DNA from: Aestuarierythrobacter sp037968495
Lineage (GTDB): Bacteria > Pseudomonadota > Alphaproteobacteria > Sphingomonadales > Sphingomonadaceae
Reading direction: 5' to 3'
DNA: 64,000 nt
Assembly: GCA_037968495.1 (NCBI GenBank)
Contig: JBBKVP010000043.1
Coordinates: 1-64,000 of the forward strand
In this document: positions 7,259 through 17,152 of the stretch, in pieces
Layout: every line of letters starts with the position of its first letter
Position numbering within the stretch: position 1 is the stretch's first letter
Translations under genes and position numbers: made by a program
Notes under the pieces: model-generated
Databases searched by the model: none
Told to the model about the DNA's origin: nothing
What the model saw: only the letters and a program-made list of their open reading frames with translations

Positions 7259-8694
7259 AATTTCCAGTCCCAGCCTAGCGGATCGCCGTCCATAATCTCG
7301 ACACCCTTGGCCGCGAGTTCATCGCGGATGGAGTCGGATGCGGCGAAGTCTTTTTTGGCGCGCGCTTGCTTGCGGCGGGCGAGCGCGTCTTCGATTTCGG
7401 TTTCGGTGATTGCGGCAGACTTGGGACGGATGCGGAGGTCGGCGCGACCGATGGTTGCAAGCCCAAAGCCAAATACGTTATCCCATTCGAGAAGATAACT
7501 CGCTTTTTCGTGCGGTTTCCAATCTTTAGAATTCAACACGCTTTCAAAAGCTGTAAGCGCCCGTGGGGTATTCAGATCGTCGCTAATCGAACCCTCAAAC
7601 ACGTCTTTCTCTCGTTCCAAAATCTCGGAGAGAGATGTGATTTGAAAATCCTTGGGCGCATCGGCTTGTTGTATTTTCTCGTAAGCAGAAACGATCCGCT
7701 TCAGCCTAGTCAACGCAGCATCCAGCCCCTCCCAACTAAATTCCAGCTCGCTGCGGTAATGCGCCTGCAGGCACATCATGCGGTAGGCCATCGGGTGATA
7801 GCCCTTCTCGACCAGCAATTGCAGGCGGAGGAATTCACCTGACGACTTCGACATTTTGCCCGAGCGCTCGACCAGAAAGTTATTGTGCATCCAAATACGT
7901 GCACCTGACGCATCGCTGCCGCAAAATGCTTGGTTCTGCGCGATTTCATTCGGGTGGTGAATTTCGCGGTGATCGATCCCACCGGTGTGTATATCGAACG
8001 GGAAGCCGAGCAATTTTTCGCCCATGACGGAGCATTCCAAGTGCCAGCCGGGAGCGCCCTTGCCCCACGGGGAGTCCCATTCCATCTGGCGTGTTTCGCC
8101 TTCAGGGGTTTTGCGCCAGATTGCGAAGTCGGCTGCGTGGCGTTTGCCTTCGACCGATTGGATGCGGCCTTCACCGTCCTCGGTCACAGCGCGGGCGAGC
8201 TTCCCGTAATCTGCTATCGTCGATGTGTCGAAATAGAGGCCGCCGTCGAGCTCGTAGCAATGTTCCGGAGCAATCTTGCTACCCCATTCGATCATCTCGG
8301 CAACATATTCGGTAGCGCGCGGATGTGCGGTTTTTCGGACATTCAACCGCGCTAAATCCTGCTCGAAATCGGCCGCGTAAAATGCCGCGATCTCCCATGC
8401 CGACTTGCTCTCACTTGCCGCCATTTTCTCCATCTTATCCTCGCCTTCATCGGCGTCAGACGTCAGGTGGCCAACATCGGTAATGTTGATGACATGGGTG
8501 AGCTTGTAGCCCTTCCAGCTCAGTGTGCGCCCCAGGGTATCGGCAAAAACATAGGCGCGCATATTGCCGATATGCTGGTAATTATAGACCGTCGGCCCGC
8601 AGGTATAAACGCGCGCCTCTCCGGGATGGACGGGCTCGAACGGCTCAAGCTGGCGCGTGAGGCTGTTGTAGAGATTGAGTTTGCTGTCAGTCAT
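7255..8694 (-). CDS. cysS: Cysteinyl-tRNA synthetase
   Basis: A class I synthetase that charges tRNA-Cys. The protein from ATG 8694 is 479 residues. The HIGH-type motif is HIGN at 41-44 and KMSKS is at 280-284. The active-site zinc ligands are C32, C221, H246 and E250 (the last two in DHREIHHPNE). An in-frame upstream start at 8868 adds 58 residues that read as non-native sequence across the gene boundary, so I rejected it. It lies 34 bases downstream of the nitroreductase gene. Confidence 0.96.
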   Translation of the reverse strand: MTDSKLNLYNSLTRQLEPFEPVHPGEARVYTCGPTVYNYQHIGNMRAYVFADTLGRTLSWKGYKLTHVINITDVGHLTSDADEGEDKMEKMAASESKSAWEIAAFYAADFEQDLARLNVRKTAHPRATEYVAEMIEWGSKIAPEHCYELDGGLYFDTSTIADYGKLARAVTEDGEGRIQSVEGKRHAADFAIWRKTPEGETRQMEWDSPWGKGAPGWHLECSVMGEKLLGFPFDIHTGGIDHREIHHPNEIAQNQAFCGSDASGARIWMHNNFLVERSGKMSKSSGEFLRLQLLVEKGYHPMAYRMMCLQAHYRSELEFSWEGLDAALTRLKRIVSAYEKIQQADAPKDFQITSLSEILEREKDVFEGSISDDLNTPRALTAFESVLNSKDWKPHEKASYLLEWDNVFGFGLATIGRADLRIRPKSAAITETEIEDALARRKQARAKKDFAASDSIRDELAAKGVEIMDGDPLGWDWKL

Positions 8695-8728
8695 TGCGGG
8701 AGGCTTTGCCTGCAAGGCGCGCTGCGGG

Positions 8729-9406
8729 TCAAGCGGCGTCGAACCCTTCCCAGCGCACGGCCTCGTCCACACCTGCGCGCGGAACGTCGAACGCGTTGAC
8801 CGGCACGTCCTTGCGGTAGCCGATAGCCATCCCGCAAAAGAAGATGTGATCCTCGGGCATTTCGACATGCTGGCGAACTTGTTCGGAATACATAGCCCAG
8901 GCCTCTTGCGCGCAGCTGTCCAGCCCTTCTTCGCGCAGCAGCAGCATAATCGTCTGCAGCCACATGCCGATATCGGACCATTGCGGCGGGCCCATATATT
9001 TGGGCGTGTGGATGAACATCATGACCGGCGCGCCAAATGCACGGAAGTTTTCCGCGAACCACATCATCCGGCCCATCTTGTTCTCACGCGGGATTACAAG
9101 CGCGCTATAGAGAGCCTCGCCCACACCGCGGCGGCGCTGCTCATAGGCTCCGTCAAGGCCCTTGGGATAAATGTCGTACTCGGGCGAATGCGCCTCGCGC
9201 CCCTTGGGCAAAACCTTCGCAACATCGTCAAATAAAGCCTGCATCGGCGCACCCGTCAGCACCGCCGCATGCCACGGCTGTGTGTTGCCGCCCGAGGGAC
9301 TGCGCTGTGCCTTATCCAACACGCGCTGGAGGGTCTCGCGATCAACCGGCTGGTCGGTAAATGCCCGCACGGAGCGGCGGGTGGCGACGGCTTCGGATAC
9401 GTTCAT
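8729..9406 (-). CDS. Nitroreductase family protein
   Basis: A 225-residue FMN-dependent nitroreductase-fold protein. It begins with the phosphate-binding signature TRRSVRAFTDQPVDRE, has the S-P-S-G-G-N-T-Q-P-W loop at about 37-46, and has the C-terminal GYRKDVPVNAFDVPR. Family members reduce nitroaromatics, quinones or flavin-linked substrates in the cytoplasm, and the physiological substrate here is unknown. It heads a minus-strand run with cysS. A REP-like repeat separates it from cobT upstream. Confidence 0.9.
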   Translation of the reverse strand: MNVSEAVATRRSVRAFTDQPVDRETLQRVLDKAQRSPSGGNTQPWHAAVLTGAPMQALFDDVAKVLPKGREAHSPEYDIYPKGLDGAYEQRRRGVGEALYSALVIPRENKMGRMMWFAENFRAFGAPVMMFIHTPKYMGPPQWSDIGMWLQTIMLLLREEGLDSCAQEAWAMYSEQVRQHVEMPEDHIFFCGMAIGYRKDVPVNAFDVPRAGVDEAVRWEGFDAA

Positions 9407-9413
9407 GAGTTCG

Positions 9414-9496
9414 CGTCATCCCAGCTAAGGCTGGGATCGCTAACCGCAAATTCCCGACCTGATTGATAGCGACCCCAGCCTGCGCTGGGGTGACGA
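9414..9496. repeat. REP-like double palindrome
   Basis: Two hairpins in tandem: ATCCCAGC-TAAG-GCTGGGAT at 9418-9437 and ACCCCAGC-CTGC-GCTGGGGT at 9472-9491. The stems are perfect 8-mers and the two units are mutually similar. The outer bases CGTCATCCCAGC and GCTGGGGTGACG also mirror each other across the whole element. It sits between the cobT stop and the nitroreductase start and could act as a terminator or mRNA stabiliser. A related element is at 12081-12180. Confidence 0.75.
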
Positions 9497-9499
9497 AAT

Positions 9500-11326
9500 T
9501 TATCTTTTATCATCCTCAAACAACCCGGCGAGCTGTTCGATGATCGTGCCGCCGAGTTGCTCGACATCCATGATCGTCACAGCGCGTTTGTAATAGCGCG
9601 TCACATCATGCCCGATGCCGATGGCGACAAGCTGGACGGGGGACTGCTTTTCGATCCAGTCGATCACGCGTCGCAGGTGCATTTCGAGATAGCCGGCGGT
9701 GTTCACGCTCAGCGTCGAATCATCGACCGGGGCGCCGTCCGAAATTACCATCATGATGCGGCGATCTTCAGGGCGTGCGAGCAAGCGGGTATGCGCCCAA
9801 AGCAGCGCCTCGCCGTCGATGTTTTCCTTCAGCAGCCCCTCGCGCATCATCAGGCCTAGATTGCGGCGCGCGCGGCGCCATGGCTCGTCGGCTTTTTTGT
9901 AAATGATGTGCCGCAGATCGTTGAGACGGCCTGGTGCGGCGGGCTTGCCATCGGCCAGCCAAGCCTCGCGGCTTTGCCCGCCCTTCCATGCTCGCGTCGT
10001 GAAGCCGAGAATTTCAGTCTTCACGCCGCAGCGCTCCAGCGTGCGCGCGAGAATATCCGCGCTGATGGCTGCAATCGAAATCGGCCGCCCGCGCATCGAA
10101 CCGGAATTGTCGATCAGAAGCGTTACAATGGTGTCTTTGAACTCTTGATCCCGCTCGATCTTATAACTGAGCGCATGGCCCGGCATGGTGACGACACGGG
10201 CAAGGCGGGCAGCATCCAGCATGCCCTCCTCCTGATCGAAGTCCCAGCTGCGGTTCTGCTGCGCCATCAACCGGCGTTGCAGGCGGTTGGCGAGCTTCGT
10301 CACGATGGATTGCAAGCCGGTAAGCTGGCTATCGAGATAAGCGCGCAGGCGGTCCAGTTCCTCTGCATCGCAAAGCTCGTTCGCCTCGACCACTTCGTCG
10401 AAACTGTCAGTGAAGGCCTGGTAGTCGAAATTGTCGGGCAGATCGGTCCATGGGCGGTTCGGGCGCACGGGCATCATGCCTTCTTCGCCCTCGTCGCCCA
10501 TTTCGCCATCGGACATTTCATCTTCGTCGCCCGGCTCGGTTTCGCTTTCGCCGTCTGCGTCGCCCTCGGTCGGCTCGCCCGCCATCTCGGTCGATTGCGG
10601 TTCTGCGCCGCCCTCGTCCTCGTCGTCGGTTTCTTGTTCGTCGGGGTTTTCGCCCTCTTCGTCGTCACCGTCTTCGTCAGAGCCGCTATCGGCATCTTCG
10701 GGCAGCGTGAGGTCTAAGTGGCGCAGCAGATCGAGCGAAAGCGCCTGAAACGCCTTCTGATCGTCAAGCGAACCCGCAAGCGCTTCGAAGTCGTCGCCCG
10801 CGCGGTCTTGAATAAACTCGCGCATCAGATCGACGCCCTTTTGCGCGCGCTCGGGGATCGGCTGACCGGTCAGCTTTTCACGTAGCATCAACGACAATGC
10901 GGATTCGAGAGGCACATCGTCTAGGCTTTGAGCGCGCGTGATCGGGTCGACGGCTGTTCGCAGATCGGTAGCCGCTACGATATTGTCGGCAATTCCGGCG
11001 TAACGCTGCGCGCCCAGCGCTTCGTATCGCACCAGTTCTACCGCATCATAAGCCGCGCGCGCAGACGGTTCTGCGGGCATATTCTTCATATGCAGCGTTT
11101 CATTGTGATGCCGCAATTTGAGCGCGAAACTATCGGCAAAACCGCGCGCTTCGGCGGCCTGTTCAGGCGGCAGGCTGCGGCCCGGAAGCGGAACCTTCAT
11201 CGCCTTGCCCGACAGCGTGGGTGTGTCCGCACTCCAGCCAAGCTCCACCTCAGGCTCGTGCGCGAGCGCCCGTGCCGTGCCGGTTAGAGCCTGTTTGAAC
11301 AGGTCGAGGGGAGTTTGGTCTGACAA
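9500..11326 (-). CDS. cobT: Cobaltochelatase subunit CobT
   Basis: The VWA-domain subunit that, with the AAA+ CobS, powers CobN insertion of cobalt into hydrogenobyrinic acid diamide. The 608-residue protein has an N-terminal helical part, a very acidic low-complexity linker at about 210-285 rich in Asp/Glu, and a C-terminal von Willebrand A domain with the MIDAS motif DNSGS at 406-410. Length and acidic linker match alphaproteobacterial CobT. cobS and cobN are not in the window. It follows fsa by 13 bases on the same strand. Confidence 0.93.
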   Translation of the reverse strand: MSDQTPLDLFKQALTGTARALAHEPEVELGWSADTPTLSGKAMKVPLPGRSLPPEQAAEARGFADSFALKLRHHNETLHMKNMPAEPSARAAYDAVELVRYEALGAQRYAGIADNIVAATDLRTAVDPITRAQSLDDVPLESALSLMLREKLTGQPIPERAQKGVDLMREFIQDRAGDDFEALAGSLDDQKAFQALSLDLLRHLDLTLPEDADSGSDEDGDDEEGENPDEQETDDEDEGGAEPQSTEMAGEPTEGDADGESETEPGDEDEMSDGEMGDEGEEGMMPVRPNRPWTDLPDNFDYQAFTDSFDEVVEANELCDAEELDRLRAYLDSQLTGLQSIVTKLANRLQRRLMAQQNRSWDFDQEEGMLDAARLARVVTMPGHALSYKIERDQEFKDTIVTLLIDNSGSMRGRPISIAAISADILARTLERCGVKTEILGFTTRAWKGGQSREAWLADGKPAAPGRLNDLRHIIYKKADEPWRRARRNLGLMMREGLLKENIDGEALLWAHTRLLARPEDRRIMMVISDGAPVDDSTLSVNTAGYLEMHLRRVIDWIEKQSPVQLVAIGIGHDVTRYYKRAVTIMDVEQLGGTIIEQLAGLFEDDKR

Positions 11327-11339
11327 ATTCTACGCTTGG

Positions 11340-11993
11340 TTAGAGGATAGACTGACCTGTCTTGGCCCAGTCAGCCATGAAACCCTCAATGCCCTTATCA
11401 GTCAACACATGGTTCGCTAGAGCTATGATAACCTTGGGCGGTGCAGTCATCACATCGGCGCCAATCAATGCGCTTTCAAGAACATGTGTCGCATGGCGCA
11501 CGCTGGCGACGAGGATTTCGGTGTCGAACAGGTAATTGTCATAGATCGTGCGGATATCGCGGATGAGTTCCATGCCATTGGTGCCGTTATCGTCATGACG
11601 GCCAACGAATGGTGATACGAAAGTCGCGCCCGCCTTTGCCGCGAGCAGTGCCTGATTGGCGCTGAAACAGAGCGTGACATTGACCATGGTGCCGTCGTTC
11701 GTGAGCGCCTTACAGGTCTTGAGCCCATCAATCGTCAGCGGCACTTTGATGCAGACATTGCTGGCGATCTTGCGGAGGACGTCAGCCTCTTTCATCATCG
11801 TCGCGTGATCGAGCGCAACCACTTCTGCGCTGACCGGACCATCGGTCAGCGCACAAATTTCCTTCGTCACTTCCATGAAGTCACGGCCTGATTTCGCTAT
11901 CAGGCTGGGGTTAGTGGTCACGCCATCAAGTAAGCCGGTGGCGGCCAGATCTTTGATGTCGTCAATCTCTGCAGTGTCGGCGAAGAATTTCAT
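11340..11993 (-). CDS. fsa: Fructose-6-phosphate aldolase / transaldolase-like
   Basis: A 217-residue class I aldolase of the short transaldolase family (subfamily 3B/FSA). It begins MKFFADTAEIDDI, has the TTNPSLI loop at 26-32 and the Schiff-base lysine K83 in VCIKVPLT. Annotated family members are given either fructose-6-phosphate aldolase or transaldolase activity and the sequence alone does not separate these firmly. It is upstream of cobT with a 13-base gap, so the two may share a transcript, although no functional link is evident. Confidence 0.9.
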   Translation of the reverse strand: MKFFADTAEIDDIKDLAATGLLDGVTTNPSLIAKSGRDFMEVTKEICALTDGPVSAEVVALDHATMMKEADVLRKIASNVCIKVPLTIDGLKTCKALTNDGTMVNVTLCFSANQALLAAKAGATFVSPFVGRHDDNGTNGMELIRDIRTIYDNYLFDTEILVASVRHATHVLESALIGADVMTAPPKVIIALANHVLTDKGIEGFMADWAKTGQSIL

Positions 11994-12080
11994 GGTGCGC
12001 TCCGGCTGATGATTCTTCTGACAGCTATAGACGGAGCACAGTCAGTATCGCCACCCCTCGTGCGCTTTACCAACACTTCG

Positions 12081-12180
12081 TCATCCCAGCCCCAACCGTC
12101 TTCCCAGCGAAAACTGGGATCGCGTCATTTCTATGGACAACTTAGCGGCACGAGGCACCTGCCTTCGCTGGGAAGACGCG
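12081..12180. repeat. REP-like inverted repeat element
   Basis: A 15-base perfect inverted repeat, CGTCTTCCCAGCGAA at 12097-12111 and TTCGCTGGGAAGACG at 12164-12178, with an additional ATCCCAG / CTGGGAT pair at 12084-12120. The sequence family is the same as at 9414-9496. The element fills most of the spacer between fsa and the DUF4197 gene. Confidence 0.7.
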
Positions 12181-12185
12181 AGTTA

Positions 12186-12875
12186 CTAGAATGCCGTGCC
12201 AAATACGCCGATAATCAGCGGATCGCCAGTGCTGCGCGGGTTTTCGCGGATTAGCGCTTCTTCTTTTCCAATCTCGTTCCAGATTACATCGTCAACCGAA
12301 GTCGAGATGTTACGGGCCGCGCCTGACAGGTTCACTCCAGTCAAAGCGGCCAGTGCTTGGCCGATCAGCGGATCTTGTGTCGCAACCATAAAGTCGCTCA
12401 ATTCAGGGACCATCACTTCGATCAAGGACAAGCCTATTTCGCTGCGCAGGAAACTGCTGGCAGCGGTCGGCCCGCCGCGCACAAGAGCTTCGGCATTGCG
12501 CCAGCCGATCGTTCGGACAGCATCTGCTACAAACGGGGCGGCGCGATCGGCGCCTTCTTCTGCGACATCAGCAAATGCACCTTCGAGACGGCGCTTGAAC
12601 AGGCTGGATGTCAGAATATCGCCAAGCACGTTTCCGCGGGCACCCAGGAAACTGCTTAGGCCGACTGTCGCGACCTGCTGGTCCCAGAAACCGCCATCAG
12701 CGGTCAGCCGCGCAAATGCCCGCTCGCTAGAGAGCAGCAACAGACGGGAAAGGGCATCCGTCAGCCCGAAACCGGGAAGGCCGGCACATGCTGGCAGCGT
12801 CAAGGCGATACCGCCCACGCCCAATCCGGCAATAAATTTGCGGCGGCTACTGGCGGCTTGGATCAAATCGGTCAT
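12186..12875 (-). CDS. DUF4197-type putative lipoprotein
   Basis: A 229-residue exported protein that matches the DUF4197 pattern by its FADVAEEGADRAAPFVADAVRTI region and the repeated short helices. The N-terminus has a twin-arginine motif SSRRKFIAGLG, a hydrophobic stretch and a lipobox-like LPAC, so it could be a Tat-exported lipoprotein. Its function is unknown. I chose ATG 12875 because it puts RRKFI at residue 11. An earlier in-frame start would overlap the priA promoter region. It is divergent from priA with a 58-base spacer. Confidence 0.78.
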   Translation of the reverse strand: MTDLIQAASSRRKFIAGLGVGGIALTLPACAGLPGFGLTDALSRLLLLSSERAFARLTADGGFWDQQVATVGLSSFLGARGNVLGDILTSSLFKRRLEGAFADVAEEGADRAAPFVADAVRTIGWRNAEALVRGGPTAASSFLRSEIGLSLIEVMVPELSDFMVATQDPLIGQALAALTGVNLSGAARNISTSVDDVIWNEIGKEEALIRENPRSTGDPLIIGVFGTAF

Positions 12876-12933
12876 ACTTGGGTCCCCATCCTTGTAGTTC
12901 GGGCGTTTGAGCGCCCATATAGCACACGGAAAT

Positions 12934-15099
12934 ATGAACCGCGTCCGACTTCTTGTCTTCAATGCCGCATTAGGCCCGCTGGACTACCGAGTGCCTGATG
13001 GCATGGAGGTCGGCCCGGGATCGGTAGTGCGCGCGCCGCTGGGACCGCGCGAAATCGTCGGCATTGTGTGGGAAGAAGAACGGCTGCCATCAGACAGTGT
13101 TCCGGACAGCAAGCTGCGCCCCTTGCGCGGCGTCATGCCCGTCCCTCCGCTGCGCGCTGAATTGCGCCGCCTGATCGAATGGACAGCCGACTATTACTGC
13201 GCCCCGCTCGCCTCAGTGGCGCGCATGGTGCTATCGAGCGGTGCTGCGCTGAAAGGCGCAGCGACAATGACTGAATACCGCCTGACTGGCGCGGAGCCCG
13301 AGCGCATGACCCCGCAGCGCCAAGTCGCGATGGAAGCATTGGAAGGAGAGCAGGCAACGATCCGCGAGTTGGCGGAGCTATCCGGTGTCAGCGACGGCGT
13401 GTTGCGCGGATTGGTCAGCCAAGGCGTATTAGAGCCGGTCGAGGTCGATATCGACCGGCCCTATCCATTGGCCATCGCCGACCATGATCCACCGGAATTG
13501 GAGCCAAGCCAGCTTGAAGTTTCGGCGCGGCTGGTTGAGGCGGTAGAAGCGCAAAAGTTTGCGCCTTTCTTACTCGATGGGGTTACTGGATCGGGCAAGA
13601 CTGAAACCTATTTCGAGGCTCTAGCAACCGCCCTCAGAAACAACCGGCAGGTGCTTGTTCTGCTGCCGGAAATCGCACTGACCGAAGCCTTTTTGAAGCG
13701 TTTTGAAAACAGATTCGGCGCGCCGCCCATCGTTTGGCATTCATCACTTAAGGCAACCGAGCGCAGGCGGGCTTGGCGAGCCATTGCGAGCGGCCGCGCG
13801 CAGGTCGTAGTCGGGGCACGGTCATCGCTGTTCTTGCCATATCGCAACCTTGGCCTAATCGTCGTGGATGAAGCGCATGAGGTCTCGTTCAAACAGGACG
13901 AAGGCGTGCGCTACAACGCCCGCGATGTTGCCGTAATGCGCGGCCGGTTCGAGAAAGTGCCCGTTGTGCTCGCCAGCGCAACACCTGCGCTCGAAAGCCT
14001 GCATATGGCGGACACAGGAATTTACGAAAAGCTGGTCCTCGCCAGCAGGTTCGGCGGCGCGCAATTGCCCGATATCAGCATTGTCGATTTGCGCGAGGAG
14101 AAGCCCGACCGCGGCCATTGGTTGGCGCCTCGCTTGGTCGAAGAACTGAAACTGCGGCTCGAAAAGGGTGAGCAATCTCTGCTGTTCCTCAACCGGCGCG
14201 GCTATGCCCCGCTAACGCTTTGTCGCCATTGCGGATACCGCTTCCAATGCCCCAATTGCTCGGCATGGCTGGTGGAGCACCGGCTGAGCCAGCGGCTGGC
14301 CTGCCACCACTGCGGCCATGAAACCACGCCGCCCGAAACCTGCCCCGATTGCGGCGAGCCCGATTGCATGGTCGCCTGCGGTCCCGGCGTTGAACGCATC
14401 GCTGATGAGGTGCGCGAAATCATGCCCGATGCACGGGTTGCCGTGGTGACGTCCGACACACTCAATTCGCCAGAAAAGGCCGCGAAGTTTGTGACCGAGG
14501 CAGAGGGCGGCGCTATCGACGTGATTGTGGGCACGCAACTGGTAACCAAGGGCTTCCACTTTCCCGAACTGACTCTAGTCGGCGTAGTAGATGCCGACCT
14601 TGGCCTCGAGGGCGGCGACCTGCGGGCGGCAGAGCGCACCTATCAGCAAGTCGCACAGGTTGCCGGCCGTGCGGGACGTGGCAGCAAGCCGGGTGAAGTT
14701 CTGATCCAGACGCGCCATCCCGAAGCCCCTGTGATCGCCGCCCTCGCAGCGGGCGACCGCGATGCCTTCTATGAGGCCGAGACCGAGGCTCGCCGTAGCG
14801 CTGGCGCTCCGCCATTTGGCCGTTGGGCCGCGATCATCGTGTCGAGCGAAGACGAGATCGAGGCGCGTGATGCCGCGCGCGCCATCGGAAACCGGCGTCC
14901 GCAGATGGATGATTTGATGGTTCTCGGCCCTGCCCCCGCTCCGATGGCACTGCTCCGAGGGCGCTACCGCTACCGATTGCTGATCAACGCGCGGCGGACA
15001 GCGGCAGTTCAGGACGTAATCCGACATTGGCTTGGCGAATTTAAATTTCCGGGGGGCGTCCGTGTCGGTGTCGATATTGACCCATATAGTTTCGTCTGA
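12934..15099 (+). CDS. priA: Primosomal protein N' (replication restart helicase)
   Basis: A 3'-to-5' superfamily 2 DNA helicase that reloads the replisome at stalled forks. The 721-residue protein has the 3'-binding domain at about 1-105, Walker A GVTGSGKT at 216-223, DEAH at 312-315, and a zinc-binding module with CRHC, CPNC, CHHC and CPDC pairs. The helicase C motif is GRAGRGSKPGEVLIQT. I chose ATG at 12934; a TTG at 12907 in the same frame gives an atypical N-terminus. The gene stands alone, with metF starting 81 bases after its stop. Confidence 0.96.
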   Translation: MNRVRLLVFNAALGPLDYRVPDGMEVGPGSVVRAPLGPREIVGIVWEEERLPSDSVPDSKLRPLRGVMPVPPLRAELRRLIEWTADYYCAPLASVARMVLSSGAALKGAATMTEYRLTGAEPERMTPQRQVAMEALEGEQATIRELAELSGVSDGVLRGLVSQGVLEPVEVDIDRPYPLAIADHDPPELEPSQLEVSARLVEAVEAQKFAPFLLDGVTGSGKTETYFEALATALRNNRQVLVLLPEIALTEAFLKRFENRFGAPPIVWHSSLKATERRRAWRAIASGRAQVVVGARSSLFLPYRNLGLIVVDEAHEVSFKQDEGVRYNARDVAVMRGRFEKVPVVLASATPALESLHMADTGIYEKLVLASRFGGAQLPDISIVDLREEKPDRGHWLAPRLVEELKLRLEKGEQSLLFLNRRGYAPLTLCRHCGYRFQCPNCSAWLVEHRLSQRLACHHCGHETTPPETCPDCGEPDCMVACGPGVERIADEVREIMPDARVAVVTSDTLNSPEKAAKFVTEAEGGAIDVIVGTQLVTKGFHFPELTLVGVVDADLGLEGGDLRAAERTYQQVAQVAGRAGRGSKPGEVLIQTRHPEAPVIAALAAGDRDAFYEAETEARRSAGAPPFGRWAAIIVSSEDEIEARDAARAIGNRRPQMDDLMVLGPAPAPMALLRGRYRYRLLINARRTAAVQDVIRHWLGEFKFPGGVRVGVDIDPYSFV

Positions 15100-15180
15100 A
15101 ACGACTGCAAAAGCTTACTATTCCGCCTGTAAAGCCATTGTAGCTTTGCCTCGCGCCTATATTTGCTATGCGGGCCTGAA

Positions 15181-16110
15181 ATGACCGAAACTCTTGATCC
15201 AGTCCACGAAGCGAAAACCGCTACCGACACGCCGCTTTTTGCCTCGCTGCCCGGCGATATTCGCGCGTCTTTCGAATTCTTCCCGCCGAAAAGCGAGAAG
15301 ATGGAAGCGCAATTGTGGGATGCGGTGCAGCAGCTTGCACCGCTCGATCCAAGTTTTGTTTCGGTTACCTACGGCGCGGGCGGATCGACGCGCGAACGCA
15401 CCCACAACACCGTTGCGCGGATAATCCGGGAGGCGCATCTGCCTGCCGCTGCTCATCTCACCTGCGTCGATGCCAGCAAAGCTGAAATCCGCGATGTGGC
15501 CGAACAATATTGGGAAGCAGGCGTCCGGCATATCGTTGCCTTGCGCGGTGATGCAGGGGAGCCGGGGGCACCGTTCCAACCGCACCCCGAAGGCTATGCC
15601 ACCGCCGCTGACCTAGTACGCGGCCTCAAAGATATCGCCGATTTCGAAATCTCTGTGGCAGCCTATCCTGAAACCCACCCCGATGCATCGTGTCCCGATA
15701 GCGATATCGACAATCTCGCGCTCAAGTTGGACGCGGGTGCAACGCGGGCAATCTCGCAATTCTTCTTCAGCGCCGACACATTTTTCCGCTTTCAGGACAA
15801 GCTCGCCGCCCGCGGAATTACCACACCCGTGCTGCCCGGTATCTTGCCCGTAACTAACGTGGCCCAAGCCCGTAAGTTTGCCGGAGCATGCGGCGCGCAA
15901 ATCCCGGAATGGATGGACGGTCTGTTCGAAGGCCTCGATGCACGCCCCGCAAGCCGTCAACTCGTTGCCGCGACCATCGCTGCCGAACTCTGCCGCCGCC
16001 TATACGCTGGCGGAGTGCGAGATTTGCATTTCTACACCCTCAACCGCGCGGAACTGTCCTACGCGATCTGCCATATGCTCGGCATGCGTCCAGCGGAGAA
16101 CCCCGCATGA
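15181..16110 (+). CDS. metF: Methylenetetrahydrofolate reductase
   Basis: A flavoprotein that reduces 5,10-methylene-THF to 5-methyl-THF, the methyl donor for MetH. The TIM-barrel protein is 309 residues. The catalytic Glu region is FEFFPPKSEKME, followed by FVSVTYGAGGSTRE and HLTCVD. I chose ATG 15181 because it gives MTETLDPVHEA just before the core; a TTG at 15163 is in frame. The stop overlaps the next gene by 4 bases (ATGA). metF therefore leads an operon feeding directly into both halves of methionine synthase. Confidence 0.95.
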   Translation: MTETLDPVHEAKTATDTPLFASLPGDIRASFEFFPPKSEKMEAQLWDAVQQLAPLDPSFVSVTYGAGGSTRERTHNTVARIIREAHLPAAAHLTCVDASKAEIRDVAEQYWEAGVRHIVALRGDAGEPGAPFQPHPEGYATAADLVRGLKDIADFEISVAAYPETHPDASCPDSDIDNLALKLDAGATRAISQFFFSADTFFRFQDKLAARGITTPVLPGILPVTNVAQARKFAGACGAQIPEWMDGLFEGLDARPASRQLVAATIAAELCRRLYAGGVRDLHFYTLNRAELSYAICHMLGMRPAENPA

Positions 16111-17152
16111 GCACGCGCGCAATATTCAACACCGAGGCGGCTAAGCGCATCCTGATCAAGGACGGCCCCTATGGCACCGCAATCCAGAATGAAAAACTGG
16201 ACGAAGCGGGATACCGTGGCAGCTACGATCTGGGCTTTGACCAGAAGGGCAATAATGACCTTCTGAACCTGACGCGGCCCGATATCATTGCGAGAATATG
16301 CAACCGCTATATCGGCGCTGGCGCTGCGATCCTCGCGACCAATACATTCAACGCGACCCGCATTAGCCAAGCCGATTATGGCGCGCAGGCGCTGGTGCCA
16401 GAGATTAACCGCGAGGCGGCGCGTATCATCCGTGAGCAGGTCGATGCTGCGACGGCGAAAGATGGCATTGTCCGCTTTGTCGCTGGCGCGGTCGGCCCGA
16501 CTAACAAGACGCTGTCACTGTCGCCCGAAGTCGAAGACCCCGGCTACCGCGAAGTCGATTTCGACACGATGACGAAAGTCTACCGCGAACAAGCCGCTGC
16601 TCTGATTGAAGGCGGCGCGAATTTTATCCTGATCGAAACGATCTTCGATACACTCAACGCAAAGGCCGGCATCATGGCTGTGCGCCAGCTCGCCGCAGAG
16701 CAAGGCCGCGACATACCTATCATGTTGTCGATGACCTTAACCGATCTTTCGGGCCGCAATCTGTCGGGCCATACAGTCGAGGCATTCTGGAACGCTGTGC
16801 GTCATGCGAAGCCGCTCACCATCGGCCTCAATTGCAGCTTCGGCGCTGAACAGCTCCGCGCGCATGTCAAAGTTTTGGCAGAACGGGTCGACACGCTTTT
16901 GATGGCCTATCCTAACGCCGGGCTTCCCAATGATCTGGGTGAGTATGACGAGTTGCCCGAGACCACCGCAGCGCTGGTGAGTGAATGGGCAAGAAACGGC
17001 CAAGTGAATGCGCTGGGCGGCTGCTGCGGCTCAACGTTCGAGCATATCGCAGCTATGGCAAAGGCGGTTGCAGGTCTGGAACCGCGCATTATTCCCGCCG
17101 CCCCAACCGTGACCCGGCTGGCGGGACTGGAACCGTTCGAAATAGCCGCTTG

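Noticed and set aside
8695..8868. N-terminal extension of cysS (58 residues)
   Set aside because: It lies over the preceding gene's end and does not look like synthetase sequence. The ATG at 8694 gives the standard N-terminus.
9908..10717. Plus-strand open frame (269 aa) within cobT, hydrophobic at its end
   Set aside because: It is the mirror image of the acidic linker of CobT. The hydrophobic run is produced by GAC/GAA codons read on the other strand.
15100..15180. Possible SAM riboswitch upstream of metF
   Set aside because: Only 81 bases with a loose hairpin (AAAGCT...AGCTTT) and no SAM-I/II/SAM-SAH core sequence.
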